Positions 10,136 through 18,226 of a stretch of 64,000 bases of DNA are shown piece by piece. The stretch is from the NCBI GenBank assembly GCA_905182545.1, contig CAJJBY010000006.1, forward strand, positions 1-64,000, given 5' to 3'. This DNA is from an uncultured Candidatus Puniceispirillum sp. (lineage in GTDB: Bacteria > Pseudomonadota > Alphaproteobacteria > Puniceispirillales > Puniceispirillaceae). The translations under genes and the position numbers were made by a program. The stretch's first letter is position 1, and the number at the start of each line of letters is the position of its first letter. The notes under the pieces are model-generated. The model saw nothing but the letters and a program-made list of their open reading frames with translations, was not told the DNA's origin and did not search any database.

Positions 10136-11022
10136 GACGGGTCTGAATTGGTGAAAAAACGAGTAAGGGCGGCCAAGGTTTGATCGGGTGCTTCTTCGGC
10201 CAGAAAATGCCCGCTATTAACCGCCTGACCCTCAACATGGCTGGCATAGTTTTGCCATTCGCCAATCACATCATAATGTTTCCCAACAAATCCGATATCG
10301 CCCCATAGCGCCAAAACCGGCATCGCCAGTTTTTTGCCACTATCGGCAGCGTCATGGTCTAGATCGATACTGGCTGCGGCACGATAATCCTCACAACTGG
10401 CGTGAATGGCGGCCGGATTTTTAAAACAGCGCAAATATTCGGCAAAGGCCTGATCGGTAATGGCGCCTTTGGTGCGACCCCAATGACCAGTTTTATGATG
10501 CAGAAAAAATTCTGGATCATGGCCGATCAATGTTTCGGGAAAGGGGGCTGGTTGAATCAAAAAGAACCAATGGTAATAGGCGGTGGCAAACGCCTTGTCG
10601 GTTGTGCCATACATCGCCTCGGTTGGCGCGATATCAAGCACGGCAAGATGGGTCACCGCATCAGGGTAATCACGCGCCAAACGATGGGCAACACGCCCGC
10701 CGCGATCATGGCCAGCAACGGCGAAATGATCATGTCCCAACGCTTTCATAAGCGCCATCATATCAGCCGCCATGACGCGTTTTGAATAGGGGCTGTGATT
10801 GACGTCGGTTTCTGGCTTGTCACTATCGCCATAGCCGCGGAGGTCAGGGATCACAACGCTGAACTGGCTGGCAAGAGCAGGGGCAATCTTATGCCACATA
10901 TAGCCGGTCTGCGGATAACCATGAAGCAGTAACAGCGGCGGCCCCATTCCGGCCATGCGAAAATGAATGCCAACCCCGTCATGGATATTTTTGCTGTTGG
11001 TAAAGTCAGTGGCGAAATACAT
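10126..11022 (-). CDS. Alpha/beta hydrolase, fluoroacetate/haloacetate dehalogenase-like
   Basis: A 298-residue alpha/beta hydrolase close in sequence to bacterial fluoroacetate dehalogenases. The nucleophile elbow is GHDRGGR: Asp106 as nucleophile, with Arg107 and Arg110 at the two positions that hold the substrate carboxylate in that family. Asp130 (AVLD) and His272 (NSGHFL) complete the triad, and the halide pocket trio is present as His151-Trp152 (YYHWFF) and Tyr213 (CEDYRAA). By family knowledge this would hydrolyse haloacetates to glycolate. Epoxide-hydrolase-like relatives exist, but they lack this arginine pair and halide pocket. It is the first gene of an operon with the methyltransferase. 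Confidence 0.8.
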   Translation of the reverse strand: MYFATDFTNSKNIHDGVGIHFRMAGMGPPLLLLHGYPQTGYMWHKIAPALASQFSVVIPDLRGYGDSDKPETDVNHSPYSKRVMAADMMALMKALGHDHFAVAGHDRGGRVAHRLARDYPDAVTHLAVLDIAPTEAMYGTTDKAFATAYYHWFFLIQPAPFPETLIGHDPEFFLHHKTGHWGRTKGAITDQAFAEYLRCFKNPAAIHASCEDYRAAASIDLDHDAADSGKKLAMPVLALWGDIGFVGKHYDVIGEWQNYASHVEGQAVNSGHFLAEEAPDQTLAALTRFFTNSDPSCQ

Positions 11023-11048
11023 CTCTGGCTGTCCTCTAATTTCGACGG

Positions 11049-11978
11049 TTAGGTTAGGGGCGATTGTTTGGCTGATGCGGTTGTTTTTACATGCTGCCAG
11101 ATATGGTCAAGCTGGCTGTCTTGTTTGCGGCTTAGGCGCATAAGGTTGATGGTAAGACCAATATCCCATTGATCGGCACCAGCCTGGCAAAGAACGCCGG
11201 TCTGAATGTCAGCGGCAATCAGGCTTTGGGGAAGCCACGACACCCCCGAACCGTTCCAAGCACGAACCCGAAGCGCGCCAACCATCGAATTTTGATAAAT
11301 CGGCTTTAACCGGTCGCGATCAATGCGGCCAGCCATATGGCGCGAAAACAGCTTGCCAAGTGATGATCTGGGTGAAAAGCCGATATGGGGAAGCGATGCG
11401 CTGGTTTCATCATCCAATGAATATAAGGGGCGGCCATTTTCATCGGGTTTGCAAACCGGAACCAGCTTGTCGGTTCCGATTTCGATGGCCTCGCTAATGG
11501 CACCGCCCGCGCGCCCGTCAATAAGCGGATTGTTATAGGCAATCAGAAAATCAACATCGCCAGCCAGAAAACTGGTTATGCAATCAGGAAGATCATCAAC
11601 CCGAAGGCGTGACATGATTGGCCCAAAGCTATTTTCAAAGCCTTGTAGCCAATCGGGGAAAAATCGCCACGCCACCGAATGCTGGGCGGCAAAACGAACA
11701 ACATAGTGATCGGCCATCAAGTTGCTTTGCTGCAAAATATTCCGTTCATCAGTAAGCCGTTTGAAAGATGATAAAGCCACATCAAGGATTTGCTCGCCAG
11801 CCGGTGTTAGCCTGACAGGGCGTGAGCGGCGATCAACAAGCAAAAATCCGGCCCAATCTTCCAAAGCCTTTATGCGTCGGCTCAAGGCGGGTTGGCTTAT
11901 ATGTGATTTTTGCGCAGCCAATGAGAAATGGCCAGTTACCTGAACGGCTGCTAGGTCATCAAACCATTGAAAATTCAT
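11049..11978 (-). CDS. LysR-family transcriptional regulator
   Basis: About 309 residues from the preferred start MNFQWFDDL (11978); an upstream in-frame ATG adds an unlikely basic leader. The N-terminal winged helix-turn-helix is clear (GHFSLAAQKSHISQPALSRRIKALEDWAGFLLVDR, read at about residues 17-51), followed by the linker RPVRLTPAGEQIL and a periplasmic-binding-like effector domain. It is divergent from the cysteine desulfhydrase/cysteate lyase gene at 12131 and reads away from it, the classical layout for a LysR regulator of its neighbour. The interval carries regularly spaced half-sites. Confidence 0.85.
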   Translation of the reverse strand: MNFQWFDDLAAVQVTGHFSLAAQKSHISQPALSRRIKALEDWAGFLLVDRRSRPVRLTPAGEQILDVALSSFKRLTDERNILQQSNLMADHYVVRFAAQHSVAWRFFPDWLQGFENSFGPIMSRLRVDDLPDCITSFLAGDVDFLIAYNNPLIDGRAGGAISEAIEIGTDKLVPVCKPDENGRPLYSLDDETSASLPHIGFSPRSSLGKLFSRHMAGRIDRDRLKPIYQNSMVGALRVRAWNGSGVSWLPQSLIAADIQTGVLCQAGADQWDIGLTINLMRLSRKQDSQLDHIWQHVKTTASAKQSPLT

Positions 11979-11993
11979 GATTATGCTTACTCC

Positions 11994-12036
11994 ATGCAAA
12001 AAACGCATCATGTGAATGCAAAATAAACATTGGCAT
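11994..12036. promoter_or_regulatory. Candidate LysR operator: phased ATGC/GCAT half-sites
   Basis: ATGC at 11994, GCAT at 12005 and ATGC at 12016 are spaced exactly 11 bp apart, making two overlapping inverted repeats with 7-bp centres; another GCAT lies at 12033. LysR proteins bind T-N11-A type dyads as tetramers, so this array next to the lysR start is a reasonable operator. Seen in sequence; function is inference. Confidence 0.45.
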
Positions 12037-12130
12037 TTCTGATAAAAGCGCGTCAAGTTTTTTAGCATTATGATTGCGCCAAGAAATGACGTAATTGGTT
12101 AAACTTTAACAAAAGAACGGATGCCATAGA

Positions 12131-13147
12131 ATGGCTAAAAAGCTAAGCGAATTCCCTTCAGTTCCCCTTTGTCACCAGCCGACACCGCTGGAATTTATGC
12201 CGCGGATGAGTGAATCGCTTGGCGGGCCAAGGCTATGGATCAAACGCGATGATTGCACCGGCCTTGCGACCGGTGGCAACAAGACGCGCAAGCTGGAATT
12301 TTTGATTGCTGATGCTATCGAAAAAGGCGCTGATATGTTGGTGACACAAGGCGCGGTTCAGTCAAACCATGTTCGTCAGACGGCAGCCGCCGCCTGCAAA
12401 TTTGGCCTTGATTGCCATGCGCTTTTGGAACGGCGTGTGCCGGGTCGGGAAGATGATTACGAAACCACAGGCAATGTTCTTTTCGATCAGATGTTTGGCA
12501 CAAGCCTCGAATTTCGGCCAGCGGGTCTGGATATGAATGCCGAAGCGCTGGCAGTGACCGAAAAGCTGGCTGCGGCTGGTCGCAAACCCTATTTCATTCC
12601 GGGTGGTGGCTCGAATGAAATTGGCGCGCTTGGATATGTTTCCTGCGCCTATGAATTGCTTGACCAGATCAAAGCCAATGATCTGGATGTTGGCTGGATT
12701 GTTCTGGCAACCGGAAGTACGGGAACACATGCTGGCATGCTGGCTGGTCTACATGCAGCCGGGTCAACAATTCCGGTTATGGGGATTAGCGTTCGCCAGC
12801 CTGAGGACAAGCAAATTGCCGCGGTTCACAAACTGGCAGTTTTAACCGCGTCACAATTGACCGATACGCCGATTGGTGTTGAAAAAGTGATTGTTGATGA
12901 TGGTTATGTTGGAGCTGGCTATGGCCAACCAGCCCAAGGCACGCTTGATGCAATTAACCTGATCGCACGGCGTGAAGGGCTGCTTTTTGATCCGGTTTAT
13001 TCGGGCAAGGGGCTTGCAGGTATGATTGGGCTTGCTGGTCAGAATTTTTTTGAGTCTGACAAAGATGTTATCTTCTTGCATACTGGTGGCGCAGCGGCAT
13101 TGTTTGCCTATGGCAACCAATTGGCAGAAAATGCGGCAAATGGATAA
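12131..13147 (+). CDS. PLP-dependent D-cysteine desulfhydrase / L-cysteate sulfo-lyase homologue
   Basis: A 338-residue fold-type II PLP enzyme of the ACC deaminase/D-cysteine desulfhydrase family. The PLP lysine lies in RDDCTGLATGGNKTRKLEF (about residues 39-57), the cofactor site follows in GAVQSNHVRQTAAAA, and the phosphate-binding loop is ATGSTGTHAG. The pattern fits DcyD, which gives pyruvate, sulfide and ammonia, and equally CuyA, which releases sulfite from L-cysteate. I cannot separate the two by eye. The divergent LysR gene and the sulfopyruvate-decarboxylase-like pair 5 kb away make a sulfonate role worth considering. Confidence 0.8.
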   Translation: MAKKLSEFPSVPLCHQPTPLEFMPRMSESLGGPRLWIKRDDCTGLATGGNKTRKLEFLIADAIEKGADMLVTQGAVQSNHVRQTAAAACKFGLDCHALLERRVPGREDDYETTGNVLFDQMFGTSLEFRPAGLDMNAEALAVTEKLAAAGRKPYFIPGGGSNEIGALGYVSCAYELLDQIKANDLDVGWIVLATGSTGTHAGMLAGLHAAGSTIPVMGISVRQPEDKQIAAVHKLAVLTASQLTDTPIGVEKVIVDDGYVGAGYGQPAQGTLDAINLIARREGLLFDPVYSGKGLAGMIGLAGQNFFESDKDVIFLHTGGAAALFAYGNQLAENAANG

Positions 13148-13222
13148 TGCGTTTGAGAAGCTATAATGCGTTTAGACTATACCCATCGGCCTAGGTGGTG
13201 GATGGCAGGTCATTATGATCTG

Positions 13223-13442
13223 CGGCTTGCCAGCCCGCTAATCCGTGCCGGTGCAAATCAAACGATTATGTTAAGCCCTTGCCATGGTTGTTGTGGCATC
13301 GCTGATTGGGGCGAAGGGGCTTGGTGAAGATGTCCTTGAAGCGCTTCAACATGCCAATGTTGGTTAGGGCATTTTGGCAGGCTTTGCTATTTTGTTTTGT
13401 GCAATGATCCTTGACCAGATCGTTCAGGGCGGTAAACAATAG
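13223..13442 (+). pseudogene. Remnant of a ProW-type (glycine betaine/proline) ABC transporter permease
   Basis: Only the C-terminal part of a permease is left. One frame reads LASPLIRAGANQTIML; after a one-base shift at about 13275 the next frame reads AMVVVASLIGAKGLGEDVLEA, then HANVG, an in-frame TAG, and GILAGFAILFCAMILDQIVQGG before the final TAG at 13440-13442. This matches the end of ProW/OpuAB permeases, including the NQTxML and GAxGLG motifs. No ATPase, binding protein or permease N-terminus is present, so this is real gene loss rather than one error. The SBF-like gene starts four bases later. Confidence 0.7.
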
Positions 13443-13446
13443 CCGG

Positions 13447-14430
13447 ATGAACTTTCATCTGTTTCTTTGGCTTCTCGCGGCAAGCGGGCGTCATGCCCGT
13501 ATTCTTTTGCCGCTTGGGGTGGTGCTGGCCTTGCTATTGCCAAGCAGCGGTGCCTTTTTTAAACCGGCTGCGCCCTATATCCTTGCGGTTCTGATTGGTG
13601 CGGCACTGGTACGGCTTGATATTGGCGCGGTTTTAAAAGCCGCGCTTCAACCGCAAAGATTAATCCGCAATTTTGCCATTTCGCTTGGTCTTTTAATCAT
13701 TGTGCCAGTGGTTTTTTTCACCGCGGCAAAATGGTTTGGCCTTCCTGATCATTTCTTTCCATTGGTTACATGGTATGCGGTGGCACCGCCAATTGGTACA
13801 ACGATCTGGATGTGCATCTTTTTGGGATTTACTGCGCCGATTGCGATGGAAATTGTTGTTCTGACAAATTTGCTGGCACCTTTTACCGGCCCCTATCTTG
13901 GTGAATATCTTCTTGGCGCGGCGGTACCAATATCATCGGCAATGCTTTGTTTGCGGTTAGGCGTCATTCTTGGTGGTGGGCTATTATTGGCGTTGCTTGC
14001 CAAAAAGATTCTTGGTGAAGACCGGATCGAGGCCAACCGGCACCGCCTTGATGGGGTGTCAACCTTGTCGATGCTTGCTTTTCTTCTTCCGGTTTTTGAC
14101 GGCATTGGCGCGATGGTCACGGCCGCGCCAATTTTGGCGATGGCCTGTCTTGGGCTTGTTTGTGGGCTGAATTTTGGCTCGCAGGCATTGGTTTTTGCCG
14201 GTGGCCGGTTGCTTGGCCGTTTTGGCCGCGTCGCATCGGGTAAAGTCATGCCGTTTCCCGAAGGCACGCGTTCGGTTGCGGTTGTTGCTGGCAATCGTAA
14301 TCTTGGGCTGTATTTTGCCGCGCTACCCGCTGATCCGTTATTTGCGCTTTTTGTTGCAGCCTATCAATTACCGCTTTACCTTACACCGATGGTGGCTGGC
14401 TGGTTTGCCGATCGGTCACAAGATGCATGA
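13447..14430 (+). CDS. Bile acid:sodium symporter (SBF)-like membrane protein
   Basis: About 327 residues from MNFHLFLW (an earlier in-frame start lies inside the permease remnant). Nine to ten hydrophobic segments are visible, with the polar break VAPPIGTTIWMCIFLGF near the middle and EGTRSVAVVAGNRNLGLYFA near the end, both typical of the BASS/SBF fold where helices cross. It would be a sodium-coupled carrier or exporter for an organic anion; substrate unknown. It follows the cysteine/cysteate lyase gene in the same direction and may belong to its regulon. Confidence 0.65.
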   Translation: MNFHLFLWLLAASGRHARILLPLGVVLALLLPSSGAFFKPAAPYILAVLIGAALVRLDIGAVLKAALQPQRLIRNFAISLGLLIIVPVVFFTAAKWFGLPDHFFPLVTWYAVAPPIGTTIWMCIFLGFTAPIAMEIVVLTNLLAPFTGPYLGEYLLGAAVPISSAMLCLRLGVILGGGLLLALLAKKILGEDRIEANRHRLDGVSTLSMLAFLLPVFDGIGAMVTAAPILAMACLGLVCGLNFGSQALVFAGGRLLGRFGRVASGKVMPFPEGTRSVAVVAGNRNLGLYFAALPADPLFALFVAAYQLPLYLTPMVAGWFADRSQDA

Positions 14431-14488
14431 TTTTTGACCCCATTATTCGACTGACGATTATTCGGCACTCGCCCCATCATGAGACCGC

Positions 14489-15235
14489 ATGGCCAATCCT
14501 GAATTTTACGCGCTAAATGCCAGCCAAACCCGCCGTAACGCAGCGATTGATGCGTTGCGCGCGCCTTGTTATGCGCTTGGCATTACGATGGCCGGATTTT
14601 CCGCAATCGCCCGCGAATCTGGGTTTGATTTCTGGATGGCGCTTGTGACCTCGCTTGGGGTTTGGGGGATGCCCGGGCAGGTGGCTTTTGCCAGCCTTTA
14701 TTCGGCAGGCGCCTCATTATTTATCATATTTGTTGCGGTATCGCTGGCGAATATGCGGATGTTGCTGATGGTCATTTCGGCGGCGGATATGATGCATCTG
14801 AAATCGCATAATCTGCCCCTATGGAAACGGATCTTCTGGATGCAGTTCCTGGCGATTACGGCATGGGCGAATTTGGGGCTGGCGCAGCAAAAATACCCCT
14901 CGCATCTGTTATTGCCATATTATCAGGGTTTTGCCCTGACGATCTTTGTCTTTGGCATTCTTGGCACGATCTTTGGGTTCTTCTTAAGTGATCTATTGCC
15001 GCCGGATATTTTGCGCGTGGTCATCTTTATCACGCCAATTTATATTTTGCTTTTAATCATCAATGCGCGGCAAAAGGCAAACCGGCTTGCCGTATTGATT
15101 GGTGGTGTTCTCAGCCCTGTGTTTTTTCCATTTGCTGGTGAATGGGCCATTCTGATTGCTGGTATTCTTGGCGGCAGTTTGGCCAGCCTTTACGGCCGGT
15201 TCATTGCCAAATGGCATCTCGAACTGGTGCAATAG
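14489..15235 (+). CDS. azlC: AzlC-family branched-chain amino acid exporter, large subunit
   Basis: A 248-residue membrane protein with about seven helices. The N-terminal AzlC signature is present: an amphipathic lead, then the GITMAGFSAIARESGFDFW and GMPGQVAFASLYSAG stretches. AzlC pairs with the small AzlD to export branched-chain or related amino acids across the inner membrane. The azlD gene follows 27 bases after the stop, so the two form an operon. Confidence 0.85.
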   Translation: MANPEFYALNASQTRRNAAIDALRAPCYALGITMAGFSAIARESGFDFWMALVTSLGVWGMPGQVAFASLYSAGASLFIIFVAVSLANMRMLLMVISAADMMHLKSHNLPLWKRIFWMQFLAITAWANLGLAQQKYPSHLLLPYYQGFALTIFVFGILGTIFGFFLSDLLPPDILRVVIFITPIYILLLIINARQKANRLAVLIGGVLSPVFFPFAGEWAILIAGILGGSLASLYGRFIAKWHLELVQ

Positions 15236-15262
15236 GGCGATGATGATGCGGCAGGTGATATA

Positions 15263-15595
15263 ATGGAAGAGTACGGTTTTTTCCAATCATGGGCAGCGGT
15301 ATTTTGCGCCATTGTCGGAACGGTCATCTGGCGGATTGCCGGTGTTGTTCTGGCGTCGCACATTCCGGCTGACGGGCCTGTGATGGGGTGGGTCAACACA
15401 ATGGCCTATGCTATGGTTTCGGCCGTTCTATTGCTGATATTGGTTCATCCAACTGGTGTATTGGCAACCACTGGCCTTGATCACCGCTTGATCGGGCTTG
15501 GCGCCGGATTATTGGCAATGTTTATCAGCAAGCGCCTGATCTTTTCGCTGCTTTGCGGCATTAGCGCCTTTGCGCTGGCGATCCAGCTTATCTAG
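15263..15595 (+). CDS. azlD: AzlD-family branched-chain amino acid exporter, small subunit
   Basis: A 110-residue protein with four predicted membrane helices, the usual size for AzlD. The GTVIWRIAGVVLASHIPADGP stretch near residues 15-35 is the family hallmark (VTYLxRxxPF-type region in other members). It acts with AzlC, encoded just upstream. It ends 15 bases before the convergent SDR gene. Confidence 0.8.
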   Translation: MEEYGFFQSWAAVFCAIVGTVIWRIAGVVLASHIPADGPVMGWVNTMAYAMVSAVLLLILVHPTGVLATTGLDHRLIGLGAGLLAMFISKRLIFSLLCGISAFALAIQLI

Positions 15596-15610
15596 CGACT
15601 GCCAAGGCAA

Positions 15611-16330
15611 TTAGAATGGCAATGGCTCGCCGTGATAGCTTTCGTAAATGCCGGTTGTCGCAAGATCAAGCGCATCGAAACGTGCCAGAAGTCCGGCTGC
15701 GCTATCCGCCGGCGCAACATCGGCGGCATCCCCGCCCATATCGGTTCGCACCCATCCCGGGTGATAGGCACCAACGGCAATCCCGCGCGGCGCCAGTTCG
15801 ACAGCAAGCGTTCGTGCAATATTGGTTGCGCCAGCTTTGGAGGCACGATAGATCGGCGCATTGCTGCTGGCACGTTCCTGACTGCCCATAATCGACGAAA
15901 TGACTGCAATTTTACCTGTCATGCCGGATGGGTGACGATCGCCATCAGCGGGTTCCAGCAAATGCGGTAAAAATGATCGTGCGGTGAAAAAGACACCAGC
16001 AATATTGGTCATCAGAACCGATTCAATGGCGCGGCTTTGATGCGCAGGATCTTCAAGGCCACCATAGCCATTCAATACCCCCGCATTACAGACCAGAATG
16101 TCGATTTTGCGGGTCATGCCAGCGGCGATTTGTTTCATATCAGCCTCGGCGGTAACATCAAGCCCAAGAAGGCTGATCGCGGGATTGTCACGGGCAAGCG
16201 CAACCAGATCAGGGGCTTCCATAACATTGCGGGCGCAGGCAATGACATGATCGCCGCGTTTGGCCGCCTGTTTTGTTATTTCAAAGCCGATGCCACGATT
16301 GGCGCCAGTGATCAACAGGGTTTTTGACAT
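15611..16330 (-). CDS. Short-chain dehydrogenase/reductase
   Basis: A classical 239-residue SDR. The dinucleotide motif TGANRGIG is at residues 8-15, the NAG motif is LVCNAGVL, the catalytic serine is in VISSIMGS and the catalytic YxxxK is YRASKAG; HPGWVRTDMGG follows as the substrate-side loop. The closest look is to the CsgA/sniffer-like subgroup that ends with a short variable tail. It would use NAD(P)H on an unknown carbonyl or alcohol. Same strand as the HD-domain gene behind it. Confidence 0.85.
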   Translation of the reverse strand: MSKTLLITGANRGIGFEITKQAAKRGDHVIACARNVMEAPDLVALARDNPAISLLGLDVTAEADMKQIAAGMTRKIDILVCNAGVLNGYGGLEDPAHQSRAIESVLMTNIAGVFFTARSFLPHLLEPADGDRHPSGMTGKIAVISSIMGSQERASSNAPIYRASKAGATNIARTLAVELAPRGIAVGAYHPGWVRTDMGGDAADVAPADSAAGLLARFDALDLATTGIYESYHGEPLPF

Positions 16331-16387
16331 GGGTTCTGCCCTTATGGGTGAATGTTGAAAAGATGAATTGCTTTTGCAGATGACCGG

Positions 16388-16964
16388 CTAGCCGGCCGGA
16401 TTGATAATTGCTGGATCAAAGGGCGGACGGGTAAAGATTTTGCGAAGCATTGGTTCAAAATGCGCCAATGGCTTTGTTGGGTAATTGGGATCAAAGGCCA
16501 CTCTGATCCCAATCACCGCAAAATTGCTCGCAGCTATCAAACCAGGCATGGTCGCGGTAAATGTCACGGGCGTTTTTATCAATCCCCATCGCATCGCCGT
16601 AGTGATACATCTGGAAAACGCCATGATGTTCGATAATCCATGCCACTTCGGCGCGAACATAGGGGCGAATGATTGTGGCGGCGAGCTGGGAATGGTTGAG
16701 CGGTGCCAAATCATCACCGAGATCATGAATTAATGCGCCAACAATCAGCTCGATGTCAGCCCGATCAGCCTCAGCGCGCGTCGCGGATTGCAATGAATGT
16801 TCAAGCCGGTTGATCTGATAACCAGCAAGCGAGCCCTCAAGGCTAGTAAGGGCAGCAAGCAAACGGTCGGGCAAAGCCAAGACAAATTCATCTTCACGTG
16901 CATTCAAAAAGGCATAATCTTCCGCGGTGCCTTCGTCCATGCGGATAAAGCTGACATGCTGCAT
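16388..16964 (-). CDS. HD-domain protein, PhnZ-like diiron oxygenase candidate (one frameshift)
   Basis: About 191 residues after removing one extra base at about 16500 (GDWDQ continues as VAFDPNYPTKPLAHFEPML). The metal motif is HD in GALIHDLGDDL, followed by His in LNHSQLAATI and the HH of WIIEHHGVFQMYHYG. Ahead of it YQINRLEHSLQSA copies the Tyr and Glu region (QLEHALQCA) of PhnZ, the mixed-valent diiron enzyme that cleaves phosphonates oxidatively. This points to the PhnZ/myo-inositol-oxygenase-like branch rather than an ordinary phosphohydrolase. The substrate is unknown. Confidence 0.65.
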
Positions 16965-17042
16965 GGTTTTGCTTTCTCAAATTGATCAATATCACGGGCA
17001 TGATCATAGGGTGGTTTGCCGTTTGGAATCAACCGTCGAAGG

Positions 17043-17201
17043 CTAGCGGATCGCATCGCCTGCGGAAAAGATGAGAAGGTAGAGCGCCACAACCATCACA
17101 CCAATCAGGGCTCTAACAAACACAATCATCAGCGGTTCAATGATGGTTGATAGGCCATCAACAAGCCTGATGAATTCTTCTTCATTATATTTCGCAATGT
17201 C
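17043..17201 (-). pseudogene. C-terminal remnant of a GspF/PilC inner-membrane protein
   Basis: From about 17201 down to the TAG at 17043-17045 the minus strand reads DIAKYNEEEFIRLVDGLS, then TIIEPLMIVFVRALIGVMV and VALYLLIFSAGDAIR. This is the last segment of type II secretion GspF / type IV pilus PilC proteins, with the EPLMIVF and final membrane helix intact. The rest of the gene is absent: directly before it is the end of a PilM-like frame, as if a deletion joined the two. Not functional on its own. Confidence 0.65.
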
Positions 17202-17679
17202 CGATCACTACGCGGGTTAAATCGTCATTTCCCGAGCTGACAAGCCGATAATAGGCTATGAAAGGGTCTTCTAGTTTTGATATTTCAGGTTCAAGCTTGG
17301 CCCAGAAATCACTGTCTTGGCCTTCCCTGGCAAGCTCGCTGCTGGTCATGAAGGGTAAATTGATCTGGCGGATGGTGACAAGATGGCTTGTGATGATGAT
17401 GCCAGCATCATCTGCCGCAAATAGCCCCTGATCGCGCAAGTAGCGCAAATTATCCGAAATCATCTCCTGCTGTCGCGCAAGATGCTGCCATTCAGCAGCT
17501 TTTGCCAAAGGCGCGCTTGCCAGATTTCCCAGATGAATAATGTTGGATTTAATGTCGATTTCGGCAATGGTTATGCTACCATCATACAGCTTGACCGCGA
17601 CAATATCGCCACTACCTTTGCTGATTGGCCGAGAGGATTTTGCAATTTTGGTGAGTGTCTGAGCCGTTGGATGTTTCAA
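17185..17679 (-). pseudogene. PilM-like pilus/secretion assembly protein, N-terminal part
   Basis: A 164-residue frame resembling the start of PilM/GspL-type actin-fold proteins: an opening beta-hairpin (IVAVKLYDGSITIAEID), the LVTIRQINLPFMTSSELAREG stretch, and EPEISKLEDPFIAYYRLVSS, which matches the PilM region around the conserved proline and glutamate. It stops after about half the normal length, where the GspF/PilC tail begins in another frame. Seen as a truncated remnant of a type IV pilus or MSHA-like locus. An intact small protein is the less likely reading. Confidence 0.5.
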
Positions 17680-17755
17680 TCCTTGGTTAAAGTTTTATTA
17701 ACTCTAATTGCGTATTGTTAATGGCGTTTACCTTTTCATTGTGCAAAAAACTAAT

Positions 17756-18226
17756 ATGATCGAATTGATGCAAATGATTGAAACTCTTATCGACCAGCTT
17801 TTGCTGCTTGTGCCATCGCCAGTCTTTGTCGATTTTCCATTGCTTGGCGTCTTGCTGGCAAACCCGAATGGGCGCTATGTCGTTGCGGGTCTGGCTGTTG
17901 TCACTGGCTTTATTGGCCTGTGGATCGTGCTTTGGATTATCCAGATTCTGCTTAGTAAACAGGCGAAATTGGGGATGAAGGCACGCGATAATGCTGTCAA
18001 AGCTGATGCGGCAAATTCGCCAAAGGCCAAAACCGAAGACGGTTTTCAGTTTTTCAAGCGCAATGGTGCTGAAAAGACGCAAAGTGATGATGATGCGGCC
18101 TTGGCGGCGATTGAGCAGGAAATGCTGGCCATTCGCCAGCTTTTTGCCGATGGTCATATCCTAAAAGATGTTTATGTTGCCGAAACTCGCCGCCTTTACG
18201 GCAGGGCAAAAACCCTAAAAATCTAA
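17756..18226 (+). CDS. Hypothetical single-pass membrane protein
   Basis: About 156 residues from MIELMQMIETL; an earlier in-frame start is possible but has no better context. A hydrophobic stretch at about residues 20-35 and a strong helix around residues 48-68 (VVAGLAVVTGFIGLWIVLWII) are followed by a charged, cytoplasmic, coiled-coil-like C-terminus (DAALAAIEQEMLAIRQLFAD). The end (DVYVAETRRLYGRA) looks conserved in style. Not recognised. It diverges from the pilus remnant, so it may be a leftover neighbour of that locus or unrelated. Confidence 0.55.
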   Translation: MIELMQMIETLIDQLLLLVPSPVFVDFPLLGVLLANPNGRYVVAGLAVVTGFIGLWIVLWIIQILLSKQAKLGMKARDNAVKADAANSPKAKTEDGFQFFKRNGAEKTQSDDDAALAAIEQEMLAIRQLFADGHILKDVYVAETRRLYGRAKTLKI

